From assembly GCF_033473495.1 (NCBI RefSeq), contig NC_088936.1:868001-932000 (forward strand): a stretch of 64,000 nt of DNA. The letters are read 5' to 3'. Positions 31,640 to 44,039 of this stretch are shown here, piece by piece; position 1 is the first letter of the stretch, and each line of letters starts with the position of its first letter. The DNA is from Cercospora beticola. Lineage: Eukaryota > Ascomycota > Dothideomycetes > Mycosphaerellales > Mycosphaerellaceae. The translations under genes were made by a program, and so were the position numbers. The notes below the pieces were generated by a model. That model did no database searches and was not told where the DNA came from. It saw only the letters and a list, made by a program, of their open reading frames with translations.

Positions 31640-34600
31640 TAATCTATAGTTAGAGCATAAATCTTTTGCCTTTCTCTATATAAGCTAGAGTTGTCTTATA
31701 AACTCCTAAAACTATAGCCTATTCTTTAGTTTAGTTAGGCTATTAGTAACTATCTCTTTTATTAGAATATATTCTACTATAACCTTCCTTTACTACTAGA
31801 GATATCTAATATAGTTATATATAATATTAATATATTTAGATCTCTTATAGGTATATATATCCTTAATAAGAGTTAAAGCTGCCTAATTGTCTTCTATAAT
31901 TTATACTAGCTTTAGTTCTCTTACTATATTAGAATATACTTTTATAGTTAGTTAGAATAGGTATTCTTCTACTAACTCTATATAGTCTATCTCTCTTAAG
32001 AGTACTACTAGGAACTAAGATTGCTTTATATATATATTTATAGCTATATACTTAGCTTCTATTATTAATATTATAATAGACTTTTGCTTCCTACTTATCT
32101 AAGAAACTAGAGCTCTATAAAGGAAGAAGATACTCCTAAGGATTAAGACTCTATCTACTTTATCTATTATATAGTTAGAGTCTAAATATCCTATTAGGCT
32201 TCCTCTATTTCTTCTAAATATTAGTTCTAAGTCTTAGGATAACCTTAGGTATCTTACTAGTTTCTTTAGAGCTTATATATACCTCTTAGTTAGGTCTAAG
32301 ATATATAAGCTTAACCTTCTAAGAGAGAAAGTAATATCTAGTCTTATTATAACTATAGGCTATATCTAGATACTAGTTTAGCTTTAGTACTCTATCTTAT
32401 TCCCTCTCTTATTATATAAGTCTATTAGTTTTAGGCTATTATAACTATCTATTAGTAAGAGAGTTAGGTTAGCTATCTCCTTAGTTATTCCTAGCTTTAT
32501 AAAGTTCTTCTAGATAAAGTATTCTTAATTAAGCTTTAAAGTTCTAGCTTATCTATCTCTTATTAACCTTATTCTAAGGATTTTCTCTAGTTCTCTAAGA
32601 TCTTTAATCTTAAATACCTTACCTAGCTATTCCTTAAACTAAAGTATATCTTCTAGCTTTAGTACTATAATTAGAATATTATTTATATAGGTTAGAATTA
32701 GAATATTCCTTTCCTAGTAGATAAGAAAGTATAGGTCTACTTCTAATTATATAAACCTAATCTATTTTAACTTTAAGATATAGAGTTTGTTCTAGTCTCT
32801 TACTACTTGCTTTAGTCTATATAGGCTTCTTAGGATTTATAGAACTATATTAGATAGAATCTTAACTCCTAGTAGTAGAATTATAAAGATTTCTTCTTAA
32901 AGTTTGCTCTTAGTAAATATATTATTTATATCTACTTAGTAGAGTTCTAGATCCTTCTTATAAACTATAGCTATAAATACTTTTAAGATATTATACCTAA
33001 CTATTAGTATAAAGGTCTCTTAGAAATTAACTCTAAACTTCTAAGAGAAACCTCTTATAACTAGTCTTACTTTAAACTTCTTAATAGCTCTACTAATTAA
33101 TCTCTTTATATTAAATACCTACTTAGATATAATAAGGTTTACTCCTTTAGGTAGAATAACTTTTATCTAGATATTATTACTCTTTAATATAGTTAGTTCC
33201 TTTTAGACTATATTCTTCTATATATATATCTCTATTTAGGATCCTAAATTGCTTTCTTATAGAACTTTAGAATAGGTACTTCTTGTTTCTATATAGAGAC
33301 TTAAAGAGCAATTACTATAAATATAGACTCCTAAACTTCTAATAGAGCTTCCTAAATCTACTTTTATTCTTAGCTTTAGACTTAGCTTAGGAATGCTTTA
33401 TAATACTTAGTACTAGGCTCCTCCTTCTATCTATATTCTCTCTATTTCTTTTAAAGTACTTATCTTATTACTATACTATAAGCTTTTAGCTCTAGGCCTA
33501 GTCCTTTATCTAAAATAGATCTCTTTCTCTTTTAGCTATAGATTTAGTTTTAGTTCCTTTTCTAATTTCTATTTCCTTATAGGTCCTACTATATAATATT
33601 TAATCCTTTTGCTTTAGAATATAGTCTTCTACTAGTACTAGGACTAGCTTATCTATTAACTTCCTAGCTTAGCTTAGGTAGTTTAGTAGTTCTACTTTTC
33701 TTCTACTAGAGTTATAGTTCTCTAGAGTTTTCTTCTTCTAGATACTCTATTCTCTAGTACTTTTCTTTATTCTTTAGTAGAGATAGTAACTATATAAAGA
33801 GTATTTAGCTAGGAGCTATAGGTTTAGTTACTATAGCTATAAGTATAGTAGCTATAGAAGATATAACTACTATTAGCTTCTTTAGAGATCTACTAACTAG
33901 GTTTCTAATAGGTATACTACTTACTTAATTAAGCTTAAGAATATTTAGCTCTATATCTCTTCCTTTCTTATACTTAAACTAAGTAGTAGTATTATAGGCT
34001 TTAATAGCTTTTATATTAGGCTTTTAGAAGAGCTATATTTTAGTAGTATTAGGAATATATCTAATAAATATAGTATCTTTACTACTATTTATTAGTTTAT
34101 CTAATCTTATCTCTACTAGCTAGAACTTAGGATCTATATAGACTACTACTTTATAACTCTAAACTCTAAAGTATAATACTAAGAGTTAAATGCCTAAAAA
34201 GGCTTTCTTAGGTAATATTTTAAATCTATTAATTTCTAGACTATTAGGAAGGGAATTTCTAATAACTATATAGGCTACTAAGGCTTCTAGCTAGAATTTA
34301 ATAAGTATATAAGTATCTTCTAGTATTGCTTTTATATAGTCTTTAGAAGTTTAGATTAACCTCTTAACTACTCTATTCTAGATAGAGTTATATACTTTAG
34401 TTATATAGAAGGAAATTCTATATTCCTTCTTCTACTACTTTAGTATAGTAAGAAGCTCTCTTGCTCTATTACTCTTTATAATCTAGAGAGGATTTCCCGA
34501 TTATAGCTTAGCTTTTACCTTCTAGTCTCTAAGGATACTTAGTATATCTTCTTTAGACTTTATTAGGAAAGTCTATTTCTTTCTTAAGAAGTTATTAATA

Positions 34601-36370
34601 ATCTTAAGCTACTATTTATATCCTAATCTTAAAATAGGCAAAGGACTATAGATATTAATAGAAACTAGAGATAACCTTTAGAGTTTCCTTTTAGTTTTTT
34701 TTCCTCTATATTTCTTTATTTTTACTAAGGAATATACTCTATAAGGTTAGTATTCCTTTAGAATAGGAATCTAAGCTTTTAAGTTAGATATCTTATATAG
34801 GTTTCTAAGAAGACTTTCTCTAAAATATATAAGTTTTCTATACTAAAGCTTCTACTATTCTTAGGTCTTTTCTTAGGCTTTAAAGATATAGGCTTTATTC
34901 TCTTATTTTTAATTAAAGTATAATATTATAAGCTCCTATAATATATTATTAATCTCCTTAATAAATAGTACTCCTCTTAATAGTTTTATCTAGATAACTA
35001 GTTTCCTAGATAATAAAATAAGTATAAATTTTAGTAGTTAAATACTATACTACTAGCTAAATTAGCTCTAAGAAACAAGATTTACTCCTAGACTAGGTAT
35101 AAAGAGAATATTCTTAAGAATAATCTATTTTCCTCTTTTCCTATCTATTACTATATTTCCTATATATATAGCTATTAGATAGCTACCTCTAACCTTAATC
35201 TACTTTTTCTTCTAAAGAGATTTTAGTTCTCTAAAAAGTAATTCTTAGTTAGTTATATATAATAAAGTATAGGAGTTAAGTAGCTATCTTAATAGTATAT
35301 ACTTGCCTTTTGCTTCTATAGTTAAGTATATAACTTTATTAATATTATTATTCTCTAATAGAGATTAAGATACTTTAGATACTATAGAAGGCTCTATATC
35401 TTCTTAGATAGTATATACCTTCTTAGAAAACTTCCTTAAAGTTTATCTCTTCTTAAGAGATTAGACTTTTAAGTTAAGTTTCTTTACTATTTCTTTTAAT
35501 ACTTCTCTATCTAGTAAAGATCTCCTTCTAAATATACTCTCTCTAGGTAGTATTCTTCTCTTCTCTACTCTACTAGCTTATTTTAAGTTAATAGTTCTCT
35601 TAGCTTTATTAAGGTATAGATACTTAGTAATACCTCTAAAATACTCCTCCTTATAGAAATAGTATTTTAGCTTTATATCTTAGATCTCTCTACTCTTAGC
35701 AAATATTACTATTTCTTATAACTAGTATCTATACTATATTAACTTCTCTACTTTAAGGAGTTAGAGGATTTCTTTAGAGTCTAAGTTCTTCTAAGCTTAG
35801 ATAGTCTGCCTTATACTTTTATACTTAGCTAGAAGTATAAAGAGCAGATACTTAATCCTTATATTAGGAGTCTTATAGTATAACTCTCTCTAGTTAATCT
35901 CTATAATCCTCCTTCTAAGATTACTAAAGTAGATCTATAATTTCCTAATTATATCCTCTAGTTCTATTTTAAAGGTTATAAATTCTTAGATAATAGCTAT
36001 TATATATACCTATTAGACTTTACTATATTTCCTATATAGCTTTATCTAGATATTATATACTCTTATCTTATCTATTACCTTATCTTAGTTATCTATATAA
36101 AGACTTTCTATTAGGATATAGATTGCCTTTATATTATCCTTCTACTATTTTAGGCTAAACTCTAAAAAGATAGTACCTTTCCTTTTGCTTAATAAAGTCT
36201 TAGATAAAGCTTTAGATAACTTAGCTAGAGTAGGTACTAATAATCTCTTTAAGTCTAAGATTATCTAGAAGATTTCTTTTCCTCTAAGTATATCTTCCTA
36301 TAGCTTAAACTATAGTTTCTAGTTCTCTCTTATTAGGATTAGTATTCTCCTCCTATCTAATTTACTTATT
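31640..36370 (-). pseudogene. Copia Gag-Pol polyprotein, RIP-mutated
   Basis: Minus-strand frame read through stops. Gag lies at about 36370-35700. A CCHC knuckle at about 35650 now reads YYFYKEEYF, with Cys turned to Tyr. A protease-like stretch lies at about 35280-35150, followed by the integrase region at about 35000-34200. The RT (about 33300-32500) has its active site at about 32678-32689 reading Tyr-Ile-Asn-Asn instead of Tyr-Val-Asp-Asp. The RNase H region at about 32200-31750 shows SRKQKSI, TEAEYI and EDNQAALTLIKD-like motifs, with the Gln of the last as TAA. The RNase H directly after RT and the motif style identify Ty1/copia. Borders are approximate. Confidence 0.82.
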
Positions 36371-36953
36371 AAATCTATTTCTATAAAATTAAATAAACAA
36401 ATCTAAACTCTAGAAATATAAGCTCTTTTAATCTAATTAGTAGCTTCTAGATTTCTACTTTCTCTAGTTACTAAGACTCTTCTCTTTTAGCTAAGATATC
36501 TAAGAACTCTTCTCTTTTATAGGAGTTAGTTAGGTTCTTAGATAGAGAACCTCTAAAAGATCTACCTTCTTAGAAGAGTACTACTAGCTAGTTCTAAGGT
36601 ATTAGTAGTACTTAGTACTTAGGCCTAGTCTTATCTACTTAAGTACTATAGTCTAAAGCTAATCCTTTCCTCTTTATACTCCTTTAGTATATCTCTCTTT
36701 TAAAGTAGAGTATATTTTACTAGGCTTTTCTCTATCTTACTTACTCTTTAGAAACTTCTAGCTTATAACTAGAATCTTCTAAAGCTTCGAGGTAGTATAG
36801 ATAGAATATACCTCTAGTTTCCCTTATACTCTTTTCCTACTTCTCTATCTAGTTAATACTATAGGTTCTATAAGAGGTAATATATATTACTTTAAGGATA
36901 AGAAGGCTAACTCTTACTACTTAGAGCCTCTCTATAAACCTAGGCTTATAACC

Positions 36954-37183
36954 TATTAAATTATATTCTCGTAGATACTCGTCGGATAGGTATAATATAG
37001 TAGAAGTAGAGATAATAAGTAGGAACTAACTAAGTTAATTATATTAGTTAGTTATAGGTTATATCTTACTCCTAAGATAGGTATTAGCTAGGTTATATAA
37101 CCTAGTATTATATAATCTATATTACCTAATCCTAATCTCTAAAGTATCTCTTAGAATATCTAACTAGACTATCCTTTCTAATA
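36954..37183 (-). repeat. Copia 5' LTR (230 bp)
   Basis: Right-hand copy of the LTR. In minus sense it is the 5' LTR and is followed by the primer-binding-site-like GGTTATAAGC. Confidence 0.88.
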
Positions 37184-37188
37184 ATAAA
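37184..37188. repeat. Copia target-site duplication, right copy (ATAAA)
   Basis: Matches 31041-31045 exactly. Confidence 0.8.
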
Positions 37189-40100
37189 TATATATCTCTA
37201 TAGATTACTCTTATAAATATTTAGATTATCTAAACTAATATAACTTTTCGTCGCTATACTAATATCGACTTAGTAGTATTACTCGGAGTATAGATAGCTA
37301 TACTTCTACTTAGGTAAGATATCTAATAAACTATTATACTATAGCTAGCTTTTATTTAGTAGAAGAAGACTTATATAAAGATATAGAGAGCCTACTAGTA
37401 AGAAGTAACTAGAAGATCTATACTTGCTCTAGCCTATCTATTAGATATAGTATAGAAGTTCGACGATTCTATATAGTATATTTATATAGAGTACGAATAT
37501 ACTTAGTTCGTTTTCGTCTTAGTAAGCTCTTATAGACTTACTATTCTTCTTAATTACTAAGAGAGCGATAACTATACTAGAGGTATAAAGATATAGAGCG
37601 CGTAGTAGAGAGTCTTCTATAAGTTCTAATTTCTATTTATAGACGAGATCTTTAGTCGAGTATAGGAAGCTACTAATATATTACTAATTTTAGTTCCTAA
37701 TATTAAGAAAAATACTAATCTTCTCGGCTCGATTCCGAACGTAAAATTAGATATACTTATAAAACTTCTTATACTACTTATAGATATCCTATTCTTCTTC
37801 TAGAACTCTAAGAAAGTCCTAGCCTTTTAGGAATTTAAGATCTATATATATAGACTCTACCTCTTATAGATATAAAAGAATATAGTCTCTATCTCTCTAT
37901 ACTCGAATCGTACTTAAATACTAGTAGAACTCTTAGCTATCGAGTTATAGAATATTATCGAGTTCGAAGAAGAAGTATAATACTAGTAATATATACTTTA
38001 CTTATAATAACTTACTATTATTTTTAAGTATATATATATTATTTCGTAGCGCCTCTATCGCTCGGACGTCGTCTAGCCGAGATATAGCTTCGGATAAGAG
38101 AATATTAAAATAGAAGTATTCTATCTTTATATTAGTACTAAGGTAATTACTAAGCTAGCGCTATACGACCTCTCTATCTATACTAGCTATAAACGACTAA
38201 TAGATTCGGAGAATAAAAGAGTCTTTAAATCGGCCTCGCGAGAGTAGTATAGAAGTCGGTACTACCTCTTATATAGTCTTCGTACTAAGTAATAGTATAA
38301 CGTCTACTTTCGTCGATATAGACTAGACTTATTAGACTTCTACGAGTTCTATATTAACTAGATTATTAAGCCTTAGACTACTATTTTAGAAAGTCTCGAC
38401 GTTAGGAACTTTTATAATATAGAAGAACCTAGTCGAAAGTTTAGCGAAGTCGCTACTAGTAGCGATATATTCGTACTTATATAAGTACTATAGATATTAC
38501 TCGCTTACTATACGAAGTTAGTAGAAGTCCTTATTATATATTACGAGACTTACGCTTCCTATAGAAGAAGCTTTTACTTTATATCGTTAGGCTATAAGTA
38601 TTAATAGCCTACTATAGTTAGTAGAGAGTAGAGATAGAGTATTCTCTACTATACTAATTATACTATACTAGGAGTTACGATCTGCCTATCTATTATAATT
38701 AGTAAAAATAAAAGGCGAAGCCTTAGTAATATTCGTAGCTATTACTATAAATTTATAGCGAGATACTATATTATAAAAGTAATCGAATACGTATATATAG
38801 TATCCGAAGCTATCTTATAGAGCCGAGTCGAGAACTACTTTCTTATATAGCGCGTCGTTTAGTAATAAGCAAACGTAGAGAAGACTAGTAAGAGCGGACT
38901 ATAAACTCTATAAAGCTATACTAAAGATTTCGCCTATTAGCTAGCTAAAAGTATCTTCGTATTATACTAGTAGCTACTACTTTACGAATAGGCCGAAAGT
39001 AATTAGTTCTCCTATCTATAAGTAAGCGTTATATATATAGAGAGTATAAGAGATATACCTATACTTATTCTATAAGTAAGATTAAAGAACTCTTAGATAG
39101 TATAATTACTTCTAAATAAGTTTTAGAGGAATTATAGGAACTCTAAGAGTATAATACCTCGAACTTCTTTCCTATTAATACTAATTATACGAACTTCTAC
39201 TATAGGTAGTTTTAAAAATACTATTAGAGTCGCGAGTTAGAAGTATAAACTATATCTTCGTAATCGATACTTATACTCTCGTTCGAGTATCGCTTCGCTT
39301 TACTTTAGTATATATACGTTATATATAGTATACCTATAATCTAGTATATACTCGGAAGCGTATATAAAGTAATAAAAGTATATATAGTTAGATACGAAAC
39401 GACTCTATCGGACTTAGCTCGAGATAGCTATTAGGTTCTTTATATAGAGATCCGCTACCTACTAGCTTCTTCGCTATATAATTATAAATTAATATAGAAG
39501 ATATACTCGTACGAGACCGACTATATAAAACCCGAATATAGCGACGCTTTTACTATTACCTAGATAGGCGTTTCCGAATAGATAATATAGCTCGTTATAG
39601 TATACGCGCTTAAATATATAACTAGGAGCGAATACTAATCGAATTAGCTAGTAATCGATATAAGTAAGAACGAGGACGACTTATAGTATATACCTAGTAG
39701 ATATACTTCTATTAGAATCGATAATACTAGTATAGATACGAGAGTATCGAAATAGAGCTATTACTCTATCGCTATATCTACGAATATATAGACGTACTAT
39801 AGGAGTTCCGACGAGTAGTATCTATACTCGTAAAAGTATACGAATATATTAAATAGTTCCCGAACTAACTAATAGAAATACTCTAGAGTATATAGGAATA
39901 GCTAAGTAAGATACTATATAGAGAATAGATATATATATACGTACTTCGCTACTCGAGTATAGGCGAGTTAATCTTTAATTATCTAGTATATCGGCGTATA
40001 TATCGTATAATTCGACTCTCTACGAGCTATATACTCTATACGTATCGACGAGAATATAGCTTAAAATTTAGACGCTATTACTATAGCTCTTAAGCTATTA

Positions 40101-42453
40101 TATTCTAGCTAATTCGTTACTATATTTAACTTAGTACTAATAACTACTAGTCGAGAGTATACTTATAGAGAGAGCGTCGACGCTAAGCTATAATTATACT
40201 ACGTCTAGAGGATATCTATAATACTTAGTAGCCTACCTATATTATCTATAAAGATAACTACTATATCTACGAGTAGTAATACTACTCTAGTAAGAAGAAG
40301 GTCCTAGATATTTATATATAGAGAGTCGGTAGAGTTTGCCTACTCGATCTATTTCGTCTTAATCTTATAGTAGATAGCCGGGATATATTATAGTAGTAGT
40401 TCTACGAAGAAGTTAATATCGATAAAAAGGAGTAGATACTACGCCGAAATTATATCTATATCGATATAAATACTAGCTAGTATCTCTAGATACTTAGAGA
40501 TATTATTACTAGAGAAGAACTACTATAGTACTACTTTCTTTTCCTTATACTCTACGAATAGCGCGACGCTCGAGTATTATATATATAGGGCGTTAAGGCA
40601 CGTAATTAGCTACTATATTCGGCTCGGGTCTACTACGGATAACTAATATACTTCTACTAGCGCTATATACGAATATCGTAATATTATAAAAAGAGACTAA
40701 GCGTTCCCGATACGTAGAAGTACGCGCTCTCTTATATAGGCTTCTATATCTATAAGTATCTAGTATAGATATCGCGCTAGTAGTTAGAATTTCTCCTCCG
40801 GAGTCTAAGCTATATAGGTAGAGAGTCTAGTAGTAATAGAGGCTAGTAGTCTAGAGGATAGTATATAGTTATAATAGTACTTTATATCTATTATTATATA
40901 TCTACCGAAGCTTTCGGATAGCTACCTCTATCGAAGTTATAGTAAGTAATATATAGTAGACGCTATAGAACGTCCGATATTACTATATAGATATACTAGA
41001 GCTTCCTATTACTATACTACTATAGGTAGTCTTCTAATCTATAAACTATTTAATATATAAGAGTTCCCCGATAAGAGATATATAGTACTAGTTATAATCT
41101 AGGCCTTCTTATAATATTATAGAACTAATAGATAGATAGAAGAGAGATAGAAGTAATAGCGAGAACTAGAGGCGCTAATATAAAAGATAATTAATTTAGA
41201 GCGTCCGATCGAGATTATAAAGTTTATCGAAATATTTCTTCGAGTAACTACGAACTAGAAAGCGAAGTATATCGACTATATAAGAATAAAAGCTCTATAT
41301 AATCTTACCTATCTACTATACGATCTCGTTCTCTACTATATAATCTCGTTCTCTATTAAATTTTAGAGGTCTAATCTATCTAGATATAGTAGAATAAAGC
41401 AAAGTAAAACTCTCCGAAGTAAGTAGTTAGAAAGACTTAGGTTTCTATCTACTATAAGCCTATAAAGAAATACTCTCTACTAAGAATTCCTAAAGTCTAA
41501 AGTACTACTTATCTAAAGCCTAACTATTAGATAGAGAGATATAGTATCTATAGAATCTTAAATCGTAATATCCTCTACTATATATAGTAGCTCTTACTTA
41601 TAGTTAGCTAGTACTCTATAGCTCGTAATATCTTATATATACTTTCTACTATTATAACTATACTATTAGACTACGTTAGTATTACTTTATAAGTCGTTAT
41701 AGACCGGACCTACTAGTACGTTAGAGTTATATTATAGGCTAGTAGTATTATATTCGTATAGAAAGTATTCGTTTAGAGACTATAAGTAAACCTATACGAG
41801 TTAGAATATTACTAAGTCGAATATATTAGATAACTTACTTCTCTCTAGTATCGTTTAACTAATCCTTATAAGTAGTTATATATAAAGTAGTCTAATAATA
41901 GGTTAATTTCTCTATAGTCGAACTAGCTTAATAGTATAACGTCTTAGTAAGTAAGGTTTTATAAGCTACTAGAGATAGGTTAGCTACTACTTCGGAAGAA
42001 CTTCTAATATAACTACTTATACCTAGAGAGAGTACGAATAGCCTTCTTAGATCTTTATAGATTTAATAGAGATATAGAATACGAAGATTAGTAAAAGTAC
42101 TATAATAGAGTAAGTTCGTCGAACTAAACTTTTAAGTATATTAGACTTACTATAAACGTTTTCCTATATATCTAGAGCGCGATATTCTCTACTAAAGATA
42201 TCGTTAGTATACTATAGAATACTAATACTATTCTAGTTACTATTATATATATATAAAGCGGAGTATATATAGCGAAGTAACTATCTATATAATAGAAGAG
42301 AGATATATCTAAAAGCTATTATATATATTAGTCTTAGCTACTCGAGTTATAGACTATAGTAGCTCTTTATATATAGAGATATCTCTATTTATATATTATA
42401 TCTCTAGTATTAACTCCGGAGTTATATTAATAGTATCGAGATAGTAGTACTCG
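37189..42453 (+). pseudogene. Very long RIP-mutated reading frame(s), family not recognised
   Basis: Between the copia and gypsy insertions the plus strand can be read through TAG/TAA for several kilobases with protein-like content. Examples are segments near 37430-37760 (RVFYKFQFLFIDEIFSRVQ), 38190-38900 and 39500-41300 (YETDYIKPEYSDAFTI). It seems to continue the frame broken by copia at 31040. A single gene of this size would be typical of a large transposon protein (helicase, giant polyprotein) or an NLR-like protein, but I found no motif that decides. The strand and coding nature are themselves inferred from stop-codon reading and could be wrong. Confidence 0.35.
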
Positions 42454-42458
42454 ATAGG
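42454..42458. repeat. Gypsy target-site duplication, left copy (ATAGG)
   Basis: ATAGG directly before the left LTR; repeated at 49254-49258 after the right LTR. Confidence 0.8.
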
Positions 42459-42653
42459 TATAAGAGCTAGAGGTATATAGCTCGAGAGGCGTAGCTTATT
42501 AGGCGTTAAGGCATAACGGCTAGTACCGCTTATACTTAGCGCAGAATAAAAGCACGCAGAACGTATATAAACTAACGAGGCAAGGATTATTCTTAATATC
42601 TCTAGATAGGGAGTCTAGAGGCGCTTAATATATTGCTATATTCTACTCTTATA
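42459..42653 (+). repeat. Gypsy 5' LTR (195 bp)
   Basis: Starts TATAAGAGCTAGAGG and ends CTCTTATA. It differs from the 3' LTR at seven positions, all transitions. A TATA-like ACGTATATAAAC lies inside, as expected for the LTR promoter, but AT-rich context weakens that point. Confidence 0.9.
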
Positions 42654-42699
42654 ATTATAATCCTTCTACCTTATCGAGGGTAGCGATCTATTAAGACCT

Positions 42700-43970
42700 A
42701 CTATACTTACGCGAAACGTATCCGCCTAGCGAACTAATCGCGACGACGACGCACCGAACGATAGACAGCTATTAGGCTATATCGAAGAGATATTAGAATC
42801 CGGAATAGTATAAGCTAAAGAGGAATAGGACGAGGATATAGATAATACTAACGACGCTAGTAACGTATATATAATACGTAGGCGCCTCTAAGCTAAAAAT
42901 AATATATTATACGAATAGCTAGAGATCTATACTCTTAAGGCTAAGAACGAACGCTTACTAAGAGAGATATAGATAATTAAATTACTAGTATAGCTAAGCG
43001 CGATAGCGCTAGGCCTCGGATAGCTAATACCTTAGCAAGGCGACGCGTCTGCAAGTTATACGAGCGGTATACGTTCCGAAAGCGACGAGTATAGCTTATA
43101 CGAGTCTATTAAGCTACGTACGCCTAAGCTCTTTAAGAGTAAGACTATAAAGGAGGTATACAAATTTATTTATACTCTCGAGGTAAACTTTATAGCTATA
43201 CTAAAGAGGTTTCCGACGGATTACTAGAAGGTAATTACGGGTATTATATACCTCGTAGGCGAAGCGTAAGAGGCATAGTATAATAAACACCTAGGCGTTC
43301 TACCTATAGGATATACCTAGTCTCGGTTCTATTAATTCCTATACGATATCGTCGGGGATTAAGCGAACTATATACTTCTCGTAACTATAGAATACGAGAA
43401 TATACGCTAGAGTAAGAGCTAGAGCGTACGATAGTTCGTAATAGACCTTAGCAACCTAGAGTCTTAGTTAGGTAACTATACTAAGGCGTAGCTAGTACGC
43501 TAGCTCCTTATAAAACTAAAGCTATCGCTACGTAAGGATATTATTAAGAACTATATCGTCCCTAATAAGCGTACCGACCTTATCGCCCTAGTAAGGCGCC
43601 TCGAGTAAGCTAAGAAGGCTATGCCTCGTAAGCCGTATCGTAGTAATACCGAGAACAAGTAGGCTAAGCGTAAGCGTACTAATAGCGACGCTTCTTATAA
43701 AGGAGCCTCCGGTTCGACTAGTAGCTAACGCGATACCTATAGCAGCAAGCCGAAGGGTAAACGTAGAGGCAAAGGCAAGAGTAAGAGTTAGTAACCTATA
43801 TACTTCGTATATAACGAGGTTAGCTATATTAGTCCTAACTACCCGAACTCTAAGAAAGATAGTAATAAGCCGGCTATTCGTAGAGTAACTATAGTAAAGG
43901 AGCGGAGAGCGAAAAAAGCTAAGGCGCTAGAGATAACGCGCGAGTTACCGGCGCTAAACTAGATAGCGAT
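42700..43970 (+). pseudogene. Gypsy Gag with one CCHC knuckle, RIP-mutated
   Basis: Plus frame with codon starts at position mod 3 = 1. It contains a Gag core at about 43080-43560 (LRTPKLFKSKTIKEVYKFI, then typical hydrophobic retrotransposon-Gag segments), a basic Lys/Arg/Ser-rich linker at about 43620-43790 and a zinc knuckle at 43801-43845 whose three Cys and one His now read Tyr, Tyr, Tyr and Tyr. Gag forms the virus-like particle and binds the RNA. The start codon is not identified, and stops are mostly TAG. Pol lies in the frame one base back, so the original element probably used a frameshift, although mutation cannot reveal that. Confidence 0.75.
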
Positions 43971-44039
43971 AACTCTCTGCTAGTTTAGAGCGTACTAGTA
44001 ACGCGCGTAGAAGGAGAAGTCGAAACGTAGTCGGGTAGC

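Larger units (their letters stand above)
31046..37183 (-). mobile_element. Complete Ty1/copia LTR retrotransposon, RIP-mutated, minus strand
   Basis: 6138 bp with two 230-bp LTRs (31046-31275 and 36954-37183) and a perfect 5-bp target duplication ATAAA. LTRs begin TA and end TA where intact elements have TG...CA, as expected after CpA/TpG mutation. The internal frame on the minus strand carries Gag, protease, integrase, RT and RNase H in the copia order, all with stops. After the 5' LTR (minus sense) comes GGTTATAAGCCTAGGTTTAT, the likely mutated primer-binding site. It is inserted into older mutated DNA whose two halves flank it. Confidence 0.9.
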